DNA from: Thermothielavioides terrestris NRRL 8126
Lineage: Eukaryota > Ascomycota > Sordariomycetes > Sordariales > Chaetomiaceae
Direction: 5' to 3'
NCBI RefSeq assembly: GCF_000226115.1
Contig: NC_016460.1
Location: 4,216,001-4,280,000, forward strand
DNA: 64,000 nucleotides
The translations under genes and the position numbers were made by a program. Below the pieces are notes generated by a model. It saw only the letters and a list, made by a program, of their open reading frames with translations. It was not told the origin of the DNA and made no database searches. Shown piece by piece: positions 1 through 10,679 of the stretch (position 1 is its first letter; each line of letters begins with the position of its first letter).

Positions 1-1
1 C

Positions 2-1075
2 GGCATCGGTAACATCAGGAACTACATCTTGACTTGTCTTCGCTACGCCATCGACGCCGGCGCAACCGGTGTCGTGCTGCCGCAAATTACCACCCGCTCC
101 GAGAAGGACCTCTCCAACATCAGGATGGGCCGCCAAGGATTCGACTACTTCTTCGACGAGGTCCACTTCCGCCAGGGCCTGCAGACCGCCTGCCCCCAGA
201 TTACCCTCTACAACTCGACCGACGATATCCCCCACGCCCCGGTGCCCTTCAAGGCCGAGCAGATCACCCCGCGAGACTTCGGCCGCCGGGGCGGCTGCGA
301 CAACCGGGAGCTCAACAAGCATACGGGCCGGTTCGCACAGCAGTTCTGGGCACACATCAACCGCACAGCCGAGGAATACAAGCGGCCGCCGCCCAGCATA
401 AACCACCCGCGCATCATCCGCTTCAATTGGGGCGTGCAGTGGGACTGGCCCGTGTTCCGCGACGGGCCCGAGTTTGTCGCAACCTTCGGCGGCCTGCTCC
501 GGTTCCGGCAGGACATACTGGACCTGGGAGAGAAGACGGCCGCCCACATGAGGCAGTTTGCTTTGGCACACGGAGGCACTCGTTCTTTCGCCGGGTTTCA
601 CCTCCGCACCGAGAGCGACGCGCTCAGCAGGTGGCCCAAATTCGACGAGCAGAGCGGCGCCTACCTCGAGAAGGCGTCGGGGATGACCTTCAAAGCCGCC
701 TACCTTGCGACGGGGAACAAGACCGAGGCGCAGAAGTTGACCGCCGCGGCATCTGAGCGGCACGGCATCGCCGTCGTCACCAAGCACCAGCTGCTGGCGG
801 GCCACCCAGAAGAGCTCGCGGCGCTGGAGGCGCTCACCTGGGACCAGCAGGCCCTGATCGACTTCGTCGTGCTGTTGGAGTGTGACTACTTCTTCGGCGT
901 CAGCCCCAGCTCCTTCAGCATGAACGTCGCGCTGAAGCGCCATCTCTGGGCTGAAGGGCTGTATACGCGGCCGTGGAGGATCGGCGGCGACGGCGATGGA
1001 AGGAGCTGGCTTGTGGGGAAGTACGAGCACTATTGGGAGGATTGGCTGTTCATGTTTGAGTCTCTGTGGCCTTGA
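2..1075 (+). CDS. O-fucosyltransferase-like protein, 5' partial
   Basis: The window opens inside this gene. The frame is open from base 2 and gives about 357 residues ending in TGA at 1073-1075. The first visible residues, GIGNIRNYIL then CLRYAIDAGA, match the start of the fungal GDP-fucose protein O-fucosyltransferase-like family. A later FHLRTESDA stretch (bases about 595-620) corresponds to the HxR-type nucleotide-sugar motif of that family. If active it would transfer fucose from GDP-fucose in the secretory pathway. The N-terminal signal or anchor lies outside the window. No intron is needed in the visible part. Some database relatives carry uninformative names, so family membership is more secure than the substrate. 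Confidence 0.6.
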   Translation, partial: GIGNIRNYILTCLRYAIDAGATGVVLPQITTRSEKDLSNIRMGRQGFDYFFDEVHFRQGLQTACPQITLYNSTDDIPHAPVPFKAEQITPRDFGRRGGCDNRELNKHTGRFAQQFWAHINRTAEEYKRPPPSINHPRIIRFNWGVQWDWPVFRDGPEFVATFGGLLRFRQDILDLGEKTAAHMRQFALAHGGTRSFAGFHLRTESDALSRWPKFDEQSGAYLEKASGMTFKAAYLATGNKTEAQKLTAAASERHGIAVVTKHQLLAGHPEELAALEALTWDQQALIDFVVLLECDYFFGVSPSSFSMNVALKRHLWAEGLYTRPWRIGGDGDGRSWLVGKYEHYWEDWLFMFESLWP

Positions 1076-1516
1076 TGCGCTAGGTTTTATTGTTGTTCAC
1101 CATTCATGATGGCCGCTACCACGCCAACTTCTCTGCCTACGCAGCATCGAAAGTTCACATTTCAGCACACATGGTCAACTCATCGCCTCCTCCACCGGTT
1201 TACCATGGGCCCAAGCCGCCGACACCCTCAGCAAAGTTCAACGGCCCTCGGACCTTTCCCTTGATGGCCACAAAGTCATGCAGCACGCAGAGTAGAGGTC
1301 AACTACTTATCAATCCAGAGTCCGCAATACTAGAGAGTATTCATTTCCCGGGCAGTAGAAGGAGTGGCAGAAGATAGTAGTGTGTTTGAAGGCCCGTGCC
1401 GCTGGCCTGGCAGGCAGAATAGTTCTCGTTATCTGGCCGCAAAACAACAAAGACAGTGAACAAGTGCTTCGCAGCTGCCCAGTCCCCTCCGCAGCCACAA
1501 TCTGAGCAACACTGTC
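1076..1516. other. intergenic, convergent 3' ends
   Basis: This lies between the convergent stop codons of the fucosyltransferase-like gene and the VOC gene. I see no coding signal, repeat or RNA gene in it. Confidence 0.5.
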
Positions 1517-2127
1517 TTAATTGGCTGGAGCTTCCCAGATGCCCTGCAGGTTGCCCTCGGTGTCCACGAACCGTGCGAAATAGCCCATGCTGCCCCCAGC
1601 AATAGCCGTCTTGGGACTGCATCAAAACCGCAGACATGTCAGTTTACAGGGCTGGTTGCAGTCAAACGTCATCAAGGAATAGAAACACATACACATGCAC
1701 CCTTCCGCCGGCAGCCTCAACCTTGGCCAGCGTCTCCTCGATGCTCGAGACATTGTACGACGCCAAAACTGGCGCCTTGGCCGGGTGCGCCGCATCCGCG
1801 ACCGCCGCGACGCCGTCGGGGCTGCTCATCTTGACAAAAGCACCGTGCATCCTTCCGCGCCGGAACATGTGCACGGCATCCGTGCCCTCCATGGGGCCCG
1901 GCAGCGGCGAAGGGCAGCCCTCTGGGTTGGCAGATTCCCAGCCCAGAACGGCCGAGTAGAACGACAAGGCACGGTCGATGTCGGTGCACGGCACTTCGAG
2001 CCAGCAGATCTCGCCGGCGGCGGGACAAGCGTCCTGCGCGGGCGGTAGTGTTAGTTAGCCGCGGCAGAGGGACCACGTTCAATCAGTCACGCGAGGTCGA
2101 GTTCACCTTGCAGTCGTCAGAGGCCAT
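1517..2127 (-). CDS. VOC (glyoxalase/bleomycin-resistance) family protein
   Basis: Three exons on the minus strand: 2127-2107, 2033-1693 and 1616-1517, giving 153 residues. Both introns are GT-AG; the second uses GTATGT. The protein begins MASDDCK, continues into GEICWLEVPCTDIDRALSFY, and ends FVDTEGNLQGIWEA, the typical single-domain VOC layout of paired beta-alpha-beta-beta-beta modules. VOC proteins are metal-dependent isomerases, dioxygenases or binding proteins, and the substrate cannot be read from sequence. Exon joining was decided by frame: reading through intron 2 gives a misplaced stop, while the chosen splice restores the conserved C-terminal module. A TATATA run lies only about 15-20 bases upstream of the ATG, too close to be its TATA box. 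Confidence 0.8.
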
Positions 2128-2964
2128 GGCTTTCAGGATAGGGTATATACGGCGCTGTGTTGAATGTTGACGAGCAGAGAAGGGCAAAGATGCCGCTGGA
2201 GAGCTCACTTGGAGAGGAAGACGGGACGAGCGAGCAGGACAGACCTGCCTGATCCCTTTATCGACATCTCCGAGAGCGAGCCTCTTGGTTGCCGTTCCCG
2301 ATCCGGCCAAACCATCGAGTCCCTTGGCCGGCCACACAAGCCTCCATATCATGAAACCGAGGTCTTGGTGATATCAACTAGCCAATCCTGGCGCTGGATG
2401 CGCTGTTGCCTGGTTTGTGGCTTAAAGTTCTCACCTGACTTCGCGTCTGGTTCGCGAGTCGGGGTGTGACAAACAAAACTGATTAGTGATCCCACCTGCA
2501 TGTCCCCCGCTTTGTCGAGGGGCAGCATCCCGAACACTTACGCGTCTAGAACGCTCCAGTTGCTGGAAATACCTAGCGGATTTACGTAATAAGCGGAGCA
2601 ACGCTCTACACAGTATTCTTGGGTTTCGAGCAGCCTGACGATTCACATGGCATTAGCGTGGCGGTCGTTTTCTGTGCACGAGTCGCCAAGACTGTCAGAC
2701 ACGGAGCAACTCTGCCATCAGCGAGGCTCGTCTTGGTTAGCTTCTCGCAACGCCTGCGACGTCGCAGCGGCACTTTTGGGACTTTCGGGGAGAGTCGGAT
2801 CGTGAAGAGTCACAACCACCGCGAGATTCCGGGGGACGAACCCCCACGACGACTCTGTTTCGTTGTATATATTGCAGCATTCTTTTCAGTGTTCTGACCC
2901 TCGAAACACCAAACATCCCGCTCAAGACATCTGTTGTGTATTATTCTCCTCCGATACTCCTCAA
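2128..2964. other. divergent promoter region, VOC / hydrolase
   Basis: Shared 5' region of two divergent genes. A GTATATATT box (2865-2873) suits the hydrolase. A 5-bp G/C hairpin (GGGGG-ACGAA-CCCCC, 2831-2845) lies just before it. I found no gene in the rest. Confidence 0.5.
2865..2873 (+). promoter_or_regulatory. TATA-like box of the alpha/beta hydrolase gene
   Basis: GTATATATT lies about 95 bp upstream of the ATG at 2966, a normal distance for a fungal TATA element. Confidence 0.4.
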
Positions 2965-2965
2965 G

Positions 2966-3969
2966 ATGGCCATCTTCTCCAGCCCCGTCGATGGCGCCAG
3001 CCTCTTCTACCGCTACTATGTCCCCTCCTCTACCCCACATAGACCCGGCGCCTCCCTCGACCGCCAACCGCTGACCCTGGTCTTCTTGCATGGCTGGCCC
3101 ATGTCGTCGCGCATGTACGACCAGCTGATCGTGCCCCTCGTCGAGACGCACCGCTTCCCCGTCATCGCCCCGGACCGCCGCGGCTTCGGCGACAGCCACT
3201 GGAGCACCCCGACGACGGGCGAGGTGACCTTCGACACCTTCGTCAAGGACGTCGTCGGCCTGCTCGAGCACCTGCTCGGCAGCAACCCGACGCCCTTCGT
3301 CTTTGTCGGCGCCAGCATGGGCGGCACCGAGTCCGTGCTGGCCCGCAAGGCCAGCCCGCTCCTGAGGGCGAACTGCAAGGGCTTCGTGTGGATCGGGCCC
3401 AACATGCCGTACTCGATGGCGTGCGACGAGTGCCCCGCCGCCCCGGCCCCGGCCGTCTGGGACTCGCTGATCCAGAGCTTCCGCGGCGCCGGCGGCAAGA
3501 ACTTCATCGCCGAGGCCATCCCGGGCGTCTTCCGCGTCGACCTGGGGAACCACGTGGGCGAGCGCACCCTGCAGTTCTATGAGCGGCTCGTGTGCCAGGC
3601 GGACCCCGTCGCGCTGGAGCGGACGGCTGTCATCCTCAGCAAGCCCATGGCTGCGGAGCTCAGGGAACTGGCTGCCGAGGACGAGCGCGACAGGGTGCCC
3701 GTGTTGATCCTCCACGGCGACTCGGACTCGGGCATGCCGCTGGAGACGAGTTCCGCGCTGATCCACGAGATTCTGCCGTGGTCCCAGCTCAAGGTCTACA
3801 AGAACGCGGGACATGGTGCGTTTGGTCCAAGTGTCGCTCGCTGACGGTCAACGGTTGTGTCGAGAAACGCTGACGAAGACTGCCAGGACTTTACTTGACT
3901 CACGACCTGCAGGTACTGGATGACATACTTGCCTTCCTCGAACCCATCGTTGCCAGCCAACGAAAATAG
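2966..3969 (+). CDS. alpha/beta hydrolase (epoxide hydrolase/haloperoxidase-like)
   Basis: Two exons, 2966-3815 and 3887-3969, encode 310 residues. The oxyanion region HGWP is at residues 42-45, the nucleophile elbow GASMGG places Ser117, the acid is in LHGDSDSG, and the catalytic His is in NAGHG, formed exactly across the splice. Splicing adds GLYLTHDLQVLDDILAFLE, the usual last helix, which supports the intron (GTGCGT...CCAG). Without splicing the protein would end early in a non-family tail. There is no signal peptide, so it is probably cytosolic. Expected chemistry is ester, epoxide or lactone hydrolysis, with substrate unknown. An in-frame open stretch before the ATG lacks another ATG. 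Confidence 0.85.
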
Positions 3970-5814
3970 GGGAGTGAATATTGAATTGAATTGAGATAAC
4001 GGCATGAATGTAACATAGTGTAACGCAGAAGACGTCACTGCTCGGTCAAGGAGATGGGAGGACAGAGGGATTGGTTGGGGGCCACGAGTGTCGAGAAGCT
4101 CCGCTCACGTTGTATTGCAGGCAAACCAACAAACCTGCGCGAGTCAATAGAAGAGATGAATGAAACGCTCCAGTTCCCCCCCTCATGAGCGAATGCTCCT
4201 CGTTCTCCTGATTTGTGGATATACGGCAGTGCGAGAGAAAAGGAACTTTGCCAGGTTTATGTACGCGTAAACAACAAATGATCGCCATCGAAACTTTGGT
4301 AACTTGGTGTCAAGTTGGTCTGCACTTTGCCACGCAATTAATTCCCGCACCGACCATTGTTGCATCCGAATCCTACGACAGGGAGGATTGGGAGTCTGCT
4401 ACCGTGATAACGTTAGTCATCTGCCTGTAATCCGTAGTTCGGAATACTTGTAAGGGTGACGAAAAGCATGAAGGGAGAAGCGAAAGCCTATATGGGAGTC
4501 TGCCTTCGACTGACATCCGTCCTCTATGAGCCGGGCATGGCGACGGACAAGACGGTCTGAAGTAGTTTGGCCGTCCATGGGTCAGTCTTCATTCATGGGA
4601 GGATCTTCAGGCACCAGGAAGAATCAATCATCAGCTACAGCTGCCTTCCCGCTGTCGTCAATTATCAGATCCTCCCACCTCGGAGTTTACTGTAGAGTAG
4701 TGCCCGGTAGCATCGGTTGATGCAACCGTGCGATCCGCCACATGCCTCGCGGCCGCGGCTCCAGACAGTCCGATCATGCCAAAGCAAGCTAGGCTTGGGA
4801 ATCCTGGAGCTGCTTCTTTGTGGCAACGTGCGGAGTACCCCGCCACGTCGTCATCGCATTCTGCCTGAAGAAACGGCTGTGAATAAGGTAGATGTGATTG
4901 CCCGTGAAGAAATGGAATCAAAAAGTTGGGATTTGGGATCCGGGCGATCGACAGCATACATAGTCTTCCTGCCGGTACTGCATATCAGGAGTGCACGTGA
5001 GGGAAACCGGGTTAGACTACAAACCTCCGTACGTCACTCTCGATCTCTGGAGCCAAGGTGGGTGGCCACGAGCCCTGGACTGCGGGTTGCAACGAAGGAT
5101 GGGCACTCCCGGCGGCAGGCGCGCGACCTGGAATGGCCAGCCTAACGGCTTACAAATGTATGCGGGAGCTCGAGAATCGGACACCGAAGCAGGGTGAAGC
5201 AACACGTAGACACCGCAGATGATTGTATTCCGTACAAACTGGGGCGTCAGTCAGCGCTGACATTGCCTTCCTAGGAAGTGACGGGACCGGGTCGGGCAAC
5301 TTTGCTCACCAATAGCTGAATCGCAACTTGATATCATCCTAGGCTTCTTCACTAGGGTGCTGATCCTCGGACATGCGTCGTAGCGTCACTAGTGATTCGA
5401 CGAGCATCGTGAGCCACACACAGCTGCCGTGGTACTAGGCCTACCGTTGGCCTGCTCCTGGGACCAGCCCCGTAATGTAGTATTGCCTAAGATAGCCAGA
5501 TCCGCCACCCTACCCCAGAAACTAATACCGCGAACAGCTGGGGGAAGCAAGTGGGACATCGCGTGATACGGGCCGCACGGGACTTCCCTAGGGAACTTAC
5601 CATCCGCGGCCGCTGCCACACTACATAGAGCCGGTCTAAGTCCGGTGTCCGGTCTGGGTGGTGGCAATGAAGAATAAAAGGGGGCCGACGAGCCGACCAA
5701 CCTATCTAAGCCCGCCTTATACAAGCACCACAGATCGACTCTGTATTTACCTTTCACAGACTATCCGCGTGTGACAGCCCCCCAAGCCAGCCAAAGACAA
5801 ACCAACCGTTCAAC
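3970..5814. other. long intergenic region
   Basis: About 1.8 kb with only short, non-conserved reading frames. It has a palindromic TTGTA-TTCCG-TACAA site at 5223-5237 whose core recurs elsewhere in the window, and an AATAAAAG TATA-like box at 5673-5680, about 135 bp before the secreted-protein ATG. No gene or transposon is recognised. Confidence 0.4.
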
Positions 5815-6129
5815 ATGCTCCCCCAAACGCTCCTCCTCGCCCTCAGCGCGCTCTTCACCGCGGCCGCCGCGGACACACCCCAGGACTTCACCGGCCTCGG
5901 CGAGATCCGCACGCTCTACATCTGGCCTGACCACCCGGACCTGGGCTGCCTGACCAGCGCCGGCCAGTGGACGACCAACGAGACCCTGTGCGGCTCCTTC
6001 ACGACCCAGTGGACCAGCAACCTCACCTTCTACCTGTCGGCTACGGCGACGGGCTCCTGCGGCATCGACGGGGCGACGTTTCGGTGCGGCGACCCGGACG
6101 TGGCGGCGGGTATCTTTGAGGTACGTCTG

Positions 6130-6161
<32 letters not shown>

Positions 6162-6448
6162 TTCTGTGTAGTGGACAGTGCAGAGCCGTGCCGCAAAAAG
6201 GTTCTGGCCAGCTGACATGCCAACGTTCGTGTTAGATCTTTGGCACGCCCGGTGGCACTGGTGGCCCGATCCCGGGCCACGACATCTTGAGGTACGGCCA
6301 GTATGGCATCATGGCCGCCGACGCGGATGACGCCCCGCCTGCTCCGCAGGACCCGCCGCTGGATATTCACTTTTACACCGGTAGTGAAAAGGGCAAGTAT
6401 GTGTTCTTGGGATGGAAGCATCTTGATGACGACGAGGACAATCAGTGA
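5815..6448 (+). CDS. secreted protein of unknown function
   Basis: Two exons, 5815-6120 and 6236-6448, encode 172 residues. The N-terminus MLPQTLLLALSALFTAAAAD is a clear signal peptide, and NET, NLT-type sequons suggest N-glycosylation. Four cysteines are visible in the first exon (DLGCL, TLCG, GSCG, FRCG). The second exon has a Gly/Pro-rich linker (GTPGGTGGPIPG) and an acidic end. I do not recognise a domain. Intron 1 (GTACGT...GTTAG) contains an uninterrupted run of 29 T. The next gene downstream, on the other strand, is also a cysteine-containing secreted protein, so the two may belong to one secretome locus. Confidence 0.7.
6131..6159 (+). repeat. poly-T tract inside an intron
   Basis: Twenty-nine consecutive T residues sit within the first intron of the secreted-protein gene. 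It could act as an over-long polypyrimidine tract, and its length is likely to vary between isolates or assemblies. Confidence 0.9.
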
Positions 6449-7188
6449 GAATTTGGGGTCACGGCGGGTGGTGAGGCTGGGGTGAAGGGAAGTTCTGTCA
6501 AGAAAGTCCCGCAGTGTAATCCTGACCTGAGCCTAGGAGTACGGTCTGTGTCTTACTCTTACTACAAGGTCCATCGACCACCTGCTTGGTCTAGCTCTGG
6601 AACACGACCGGAAACCGAGACCACTACCAGTGTCAAGCCATTCTGCTACCTATCATATCATATCAGCGGCCTGTTTGTCCCATTCCACCGTAACAATCTA
6701 CCCTGCGGACTTCGAGCCCCCTTCCCATCGCACTGGAGCCCCGCTACTCGCTCGGTGAGCTCCAGCCTTTTCCTCTCCCACGGGGCCTGCCTCCTGCCGC
6801 TTTACCCCTTTGACCTTTCCAGGGGTTGTTGGCTTGCCTATTCAATCCAATCGGGTGCCCAATAATAGGTAACGTTCTCGCCGAGACAAAACCGTTGGGA
6901 TGCTCTTCGGTCCACCTCCATGAGACATGACAATACTCCAGCCTTTCCCCGTGCCCCTCACGGAACAAGTGTCGCGGTGACCTTGGTCCTAGCCTGTGGT
7001 AAGCTTGCATAGCAACCCCCTGAGGTGTAATTGAGAGGCCCAGCAGAGCAGTTCCAAGGCACATAGACGCTTCCCTGCCCCTTGTATGGCACCCTATTCC
7101 GTCCAGTCAGCTCTCGTCAATGATTTGAAGGCGGCCAAACTACTAAGTGGCTGCAAGGAAGCTGGAAGTAGCAACAGCAGCTTTCTAC
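6449..7188. other. intergenic, convergent 3' ends
   Basis: The region lies between two convergent secreted-protein genes. No conserved coding signal is seen. A possible extra terminal exon of the minus-strand gene (after a GTGAGT at 7192) would fall at its right edge. Confidence 0.4.
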
Positions 7189-8223
7189 TCACAAATCGCC
7201 GTCGTCCGTCTCGCAGAGCCAGGTCTGGTTGAGGCTCAGCATGTGGGTCGCCCTGTCCATGCGAAACCAGGTCGGCGGCAGAAACGGCGCGTCGTCCGGG
7301 TCCACGCCGCAGACGTTCCACGGATCGGTCGAGTTCTGCAGGATCGGCAGGTCGCTGGTGAACGCGTCGCACACGACCGAGTAGTTGTCGGCCAGGTTGA
7401 GCAGGGTGAAGTGGGTGCGGAAGCCCGGATTCGGCAGGCTAAACGGAGCGGCCGGACAGCCGCACGACGCGCCGAGCTGGAAGTCGTGGATTTACCAGGC
7501 GGGCGGTTGGTCGAGGCTGCAGGACGTTGTGGGCGGCGGATCCACGAGCGTGAATGTACCCTCGACCTGGTACGTGTCATAGTAGGTTCGTTTCCACATC
7601 TGGACGTTGGTGCCTCCGGGCGGTGGTGCCGGACGGTCTCCTTGGTTGGTGACGAAGTAGTTCTCCGTCACGTCCCCTTTAAACAGAACCTCATGGCTGT
7701 GCAGTGGTGGAGTCGTATCAGCGCGGGCTCATATCGGTGCGGGCAGTCAAGCACAGGGTTGAGTATCCAAATTAGGGATTGCATACATCTGCTTTGGGTC
7801 CGTCCCGCAGGTTGATGTCTCCCAGAGAGTGACCACGTCCCACGAATCGTCCGGGTTATACCGGAACATAGTGCTGTATCCTGCACCGGAGGTTTCGTTT
7901 TTCGGGACACAGGACCTCCACCTGTTGTCTTTCAATGGTCCCGTGTAGTTTGCAACGAATTCCTGCCCTGTTGTCTCACAATGCACGGGCTGGTTGCTAA
8001 AGCCGCCTACCAGGTCGAAGGTCACCCATGCCGTTGTGGCGTTCTGGCCGCTTGGGAGGATTTCATCGTACACCATGTAGAGGAAATTCGTCAGCGTCCA
8101 CCCTGCAAGTGAATAACTCGGCCCAGGTGGTCCGGATGGACATGTGGCCGTGGTGACTCCTGGCAGCGTTTGCACCAGAAACCCAGGAGCGTAAAACAGA
8201 AAAATCAAGCTTTGCCAAGGCAT
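7189..8223 (-). pseudogene. secreted protein with an in-frame stop codon
   Basis: Exon 1 (8223-7787) starts MPWQSLIFLFYAPGFLV, a signal peptide, and continues with several N-glycosylation sequons and paired cysteines. A GTATGC...CACAG intron leads to exon 2 (7696-7189). Exon 2 reads cleanly to PPTTSCSLDQPPAW, then meets TAA at 7494-7492 (codon 214). The same frame stays open for 100 more residues of similar character (FQLGASCGCPAAPF ... SLNQTWLCETDDGDL), so the stop interrupts a once-continuous protein of about 314 residues. CAA-to-TAA would explain it. No domain is recognised. A GTGAGT at 7192 may mark another intron, so the true C-terminus is uncertain. Assembly error is an alternative. Confidence 0.6.
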
Positions 8224-8891
8224 CACGGCGGGAACAGCAGGTGATGAGACTGAGGTTCAAAGGTAAACGCGACGAAAAATGAGGGACGATAACGCCAATG
8301 ATATGAAGGGATAGCTATGGATTTTGTAAGTCCCACTGGATGCACAGCGTTGCATCGGCATTTGGATAAAGTCGGCTTTTGTAGCCCACGAGATTGGTGT
8401 TCATCAGCTCCCTCCATCCCAGCAACCATGGATCCGACAGACTGCCCGGCATTTCCATGCCCCCTTATAACACTCATTTTCATGGCAACAACTTCAACTT
8501 GGAGCTTTCAGAGAAGTATCTCATTGCTGCAGCCAAGCTTGGTTGGTCAGTCCCGTTCTTATGAAACTCTCGTCGAGATGCTTTGTCCTTGTTCAAGTCA
8601 TGAAGCAATCATGTCCAATATGTCTCGGCGCCCAGAACGATTGGTAAATGGAGCAGAGACGGCTCGTCATCAATTTTCCGCTTCTTTCACCTCGGTTTTG
8701 CGATGGTCGAGGTGGAGGTGCCTGGACACTACGGTTACCTTGTTCTCGACACAAAGGTGCTGGGCCCCGTAAGCCGGACAAAGGACGGTAACGGCTTAAC
8801 AAACATAGGAGTTGTACCACTGAGCCATTGATTGGAAAATGAACAACCTCGCTAGACACTGGATTTCAAATACGGATTTGATGTGATATAT
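8224..8891. other. divergent intergenic region
   Basis: Between the broken secreted-protein gene (-) and the luciferase-domain gene (+). Short frames only; nothing recognisable. Confidence 0.35.
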
Positions 8892-10679
8892 ATGGTAAGT
8901 GCCAACTTTGGAGTCACAATAGGGTATCTTTGGGGTGATGCGCTGGAGGACTCTTCCAAGCACCATACACTTCACCGCAACCTCGATCTCATCATGGCTT
9001 CATACTGGATGCGCTCGACGTTCGACGAGGCTAGTTTGTTGCTAGAGCTTCTGGGACATTGTATCCTCGGGTTTCTGCCGCTCCTGATTGCGTCATGGAC
9101 CAAGCCCTACGCTCTTGTGCTGGGCGCATGCGGCTTCTTATCCCATTATCTGATGCAAACATTTACAGCATGGCAGCTCTTCTGGATCTACACCGCCATT
9201 GGTATCGCACATTGGGTCGGTAAGAGCTACTCCGGGTATGCCCAAATCACAGCAGAACTCAGGGTCCCAGCGACCGAGTCGAGCTTTGGCCGTTGGTTGA
9301 CCGTCACGGTGCTAACAGCTTTGGCGGACATCGACGTCATGGCACCTCCGCGGGTGAGCCGCGGTGAATTCTCGCACCGAGGCTGCATCTATGGCCTCCG
9401 TAGGCGACGAGGAACGCGGCCAAAGATCCCAAAGCTAGTGCCCATGGCCCAACTCAACCAGAAGGCGTCCCCGGCAACATGCCACCAAATCGGCTGCCTC
9501 CTCGAATCCTACCAAGCACGACACCCAAATCACTTGCAACTGAGCATAAGCTTCCTAGATCCGGGTCTCGACGGCGTTCGCAGGAGCACTGGCATACGGG
9601 CCGCTGGAGCCACCCACCAGCGTGAAAATGGAGAATGGGGTGGCGAGATTGCCCAAGTCCATCACGCTAACGGATTGGTGCACGTTGTGCTACACCCGGA
9701 AGACATCAGCACCGTGGTAGAAGCCGGGTGGGGACAGCGTCACCCGTTGTGCGCCAACGACAAGCGCTGGTTCAGGTTCCTGTTCCAGGGCATCTGGGAA
9801 CGACCATTACCTGTCCCCGAGGGCTTGACCTTGATCTATGCGCCACGGGATGCCCTTGAGCTTCAGGCCTTGGATGTCATTCTCAGAGCGGCGATCTGGT
9901 ATGCAACAGCGGGAGAGCTGTATCCGTCCCCTGTTGAGGAAGAGATCGAAGCGTGCCGGCGGCGCGGCTGTCTAGAGGGACACAGTCGGTCGACTTCCCA
10001 GCGTTCGAACAGCAACGAGACATATCGGACCGCTGATCTGCCCCCGACTGAACGCAGGGCTGAGAGTTTAGACGGAGCTGACCCCCTTGCACCATCTGGC
10101 AAGCACAACGTCTGGGGAATGCCGGACGACGCCGCAGTATGGCAAGGCGACTACGACACGCCGAAACCGGTCGACGTGCTGTTCCCGCCGTCTCCGCACA
10201 GGAGCAACAGGTGCACGACGGGAACCACCACCTCTGATCCGAACCGGCGCATGCCGCCATCCGATGCAAGCAGCTTCCGAGGATCCAGCGCGACAACCTT
10301 GATAGCCACGTCGCCAGCAACTCTGAAAGCGGTCCCTCGTGACACCTTTCCGGCCAGCGCGCAGGCCAAGGAGGACGAACAAGCGCCTTACCAGCAGATC
10401 CCCGGAACCACAGAGGGGGACGGCCCGCCCTCGCCACCACCAACGTGCCCCAACCGGGAAAAGATCAACGGCTTGTCAGAGTCAAATCCATTCTGGGAAG
10501 TGGGTGGGCTGCATATGCCGCCCGAGAATGCGGCGGCAGACCGCGTTGGTGCGGATAAGCATGCGGGCACGCGGCACCGTCCGCTGGCGGGGCGAGACGA
10601 GGGCGAGAACGCCGATGGGGACCATGACCTGATTATCATGGAAGCTGGAGCTGATTTTACAGAGGACGACTTCTTTTAA
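8892..10679 (+). CDS. membrane protein with fungal luciferase-like domain
   Basis: One uninterrupted frame of about 595 residues from ATG 8892; a second good start is ATG 8994 (MASYWMRS). Hydrophobic segments follow (LLLELLGHCILGFLPLLIASW; YALVLGACGFLSHYL; LFWIYTAIGIAHWVG). The middle carries RPKIPKLVPMAQLNQ, then WGGEIAQVHHANGLVHVVLHP and AGWGQRHPL, then PEGLTLIYAPRDALELQALDVIL, which together match the fungal luciferase domain (PF17648). That name reflects annotation history and does not prove light emission. The last 220 residues are polar, proline- and charge-rich, and probably disordered, which is longer than usual for the family. The GTAAGT directly after ATG 8892 could be an intron donor, so the N-terminus is the weakest part. 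Confidence 0.6.
   Translation: MVSANFGVTIGYLWGDALEDSSKHHTLHRNLDLIMASYWMRSTFDEASLLLELLGHCILGFLPLLIASWTKPYALVLGACGFLSHYLMQTFTAWQLFWIYTAIGIAHWVGKSYSGYAQITAELRVPATESSFGRWLTVTVLTALADIDVMAPPRVSRGEFSHRGCIYGLRRRRGTRPKIPKLVPMAQLNQKASPATCHQIGCLLESYQARHPNHLQLSISFLDPGLDGVRRSTGIRAAGATHQRENGEWGGEIAQVHHANGLVHVVLHPEDISTVVEAGWGQRHPLCANDKRWFRFLFQGIWERPLPVPEGLTLIYAPRDALELQALDVILRAAIWYATAGELYPSPVEEEIEACRRRGCLEGHSRSTSQRSNSNETYRTADLPPTERRAESLDGADPLAPSGKHNVWGMPDDAAVWQGDYDTPKPVDVLFPPSPHRSNRCTTGTTTSDPNRRMPPSDASSFRGSSATTLIATSPATLKAVPRDTFPASAQAKEDEQAPYQQIPGTTEGDGPPSPPPTCPNREKINGLSESNPFWEVGGLHMPPENAAADRVGADKHAGTRHRPLAGRDEGENADGDHDLIIMEAGADFTEDDFF

Noticed and set aside
2791..2880. tRNA-like GGGGGTTCG arm on the minus strand
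   Set aside because: The loop lacks the invariant A of the T-loop and no acceptor or anticodon arm can be drawn.
2810..3814. 334-codon minus frame over the alpha/beta hydrolase
   Set aside because: It lacks any family motif and mirrors the hydrolase codon bias; it is a shadow.
7498..7516. A mini-intron to bypass the TAA at 7492
   Set aside because: Only 19 nt is available between GT and AG and removal shifts the frame.
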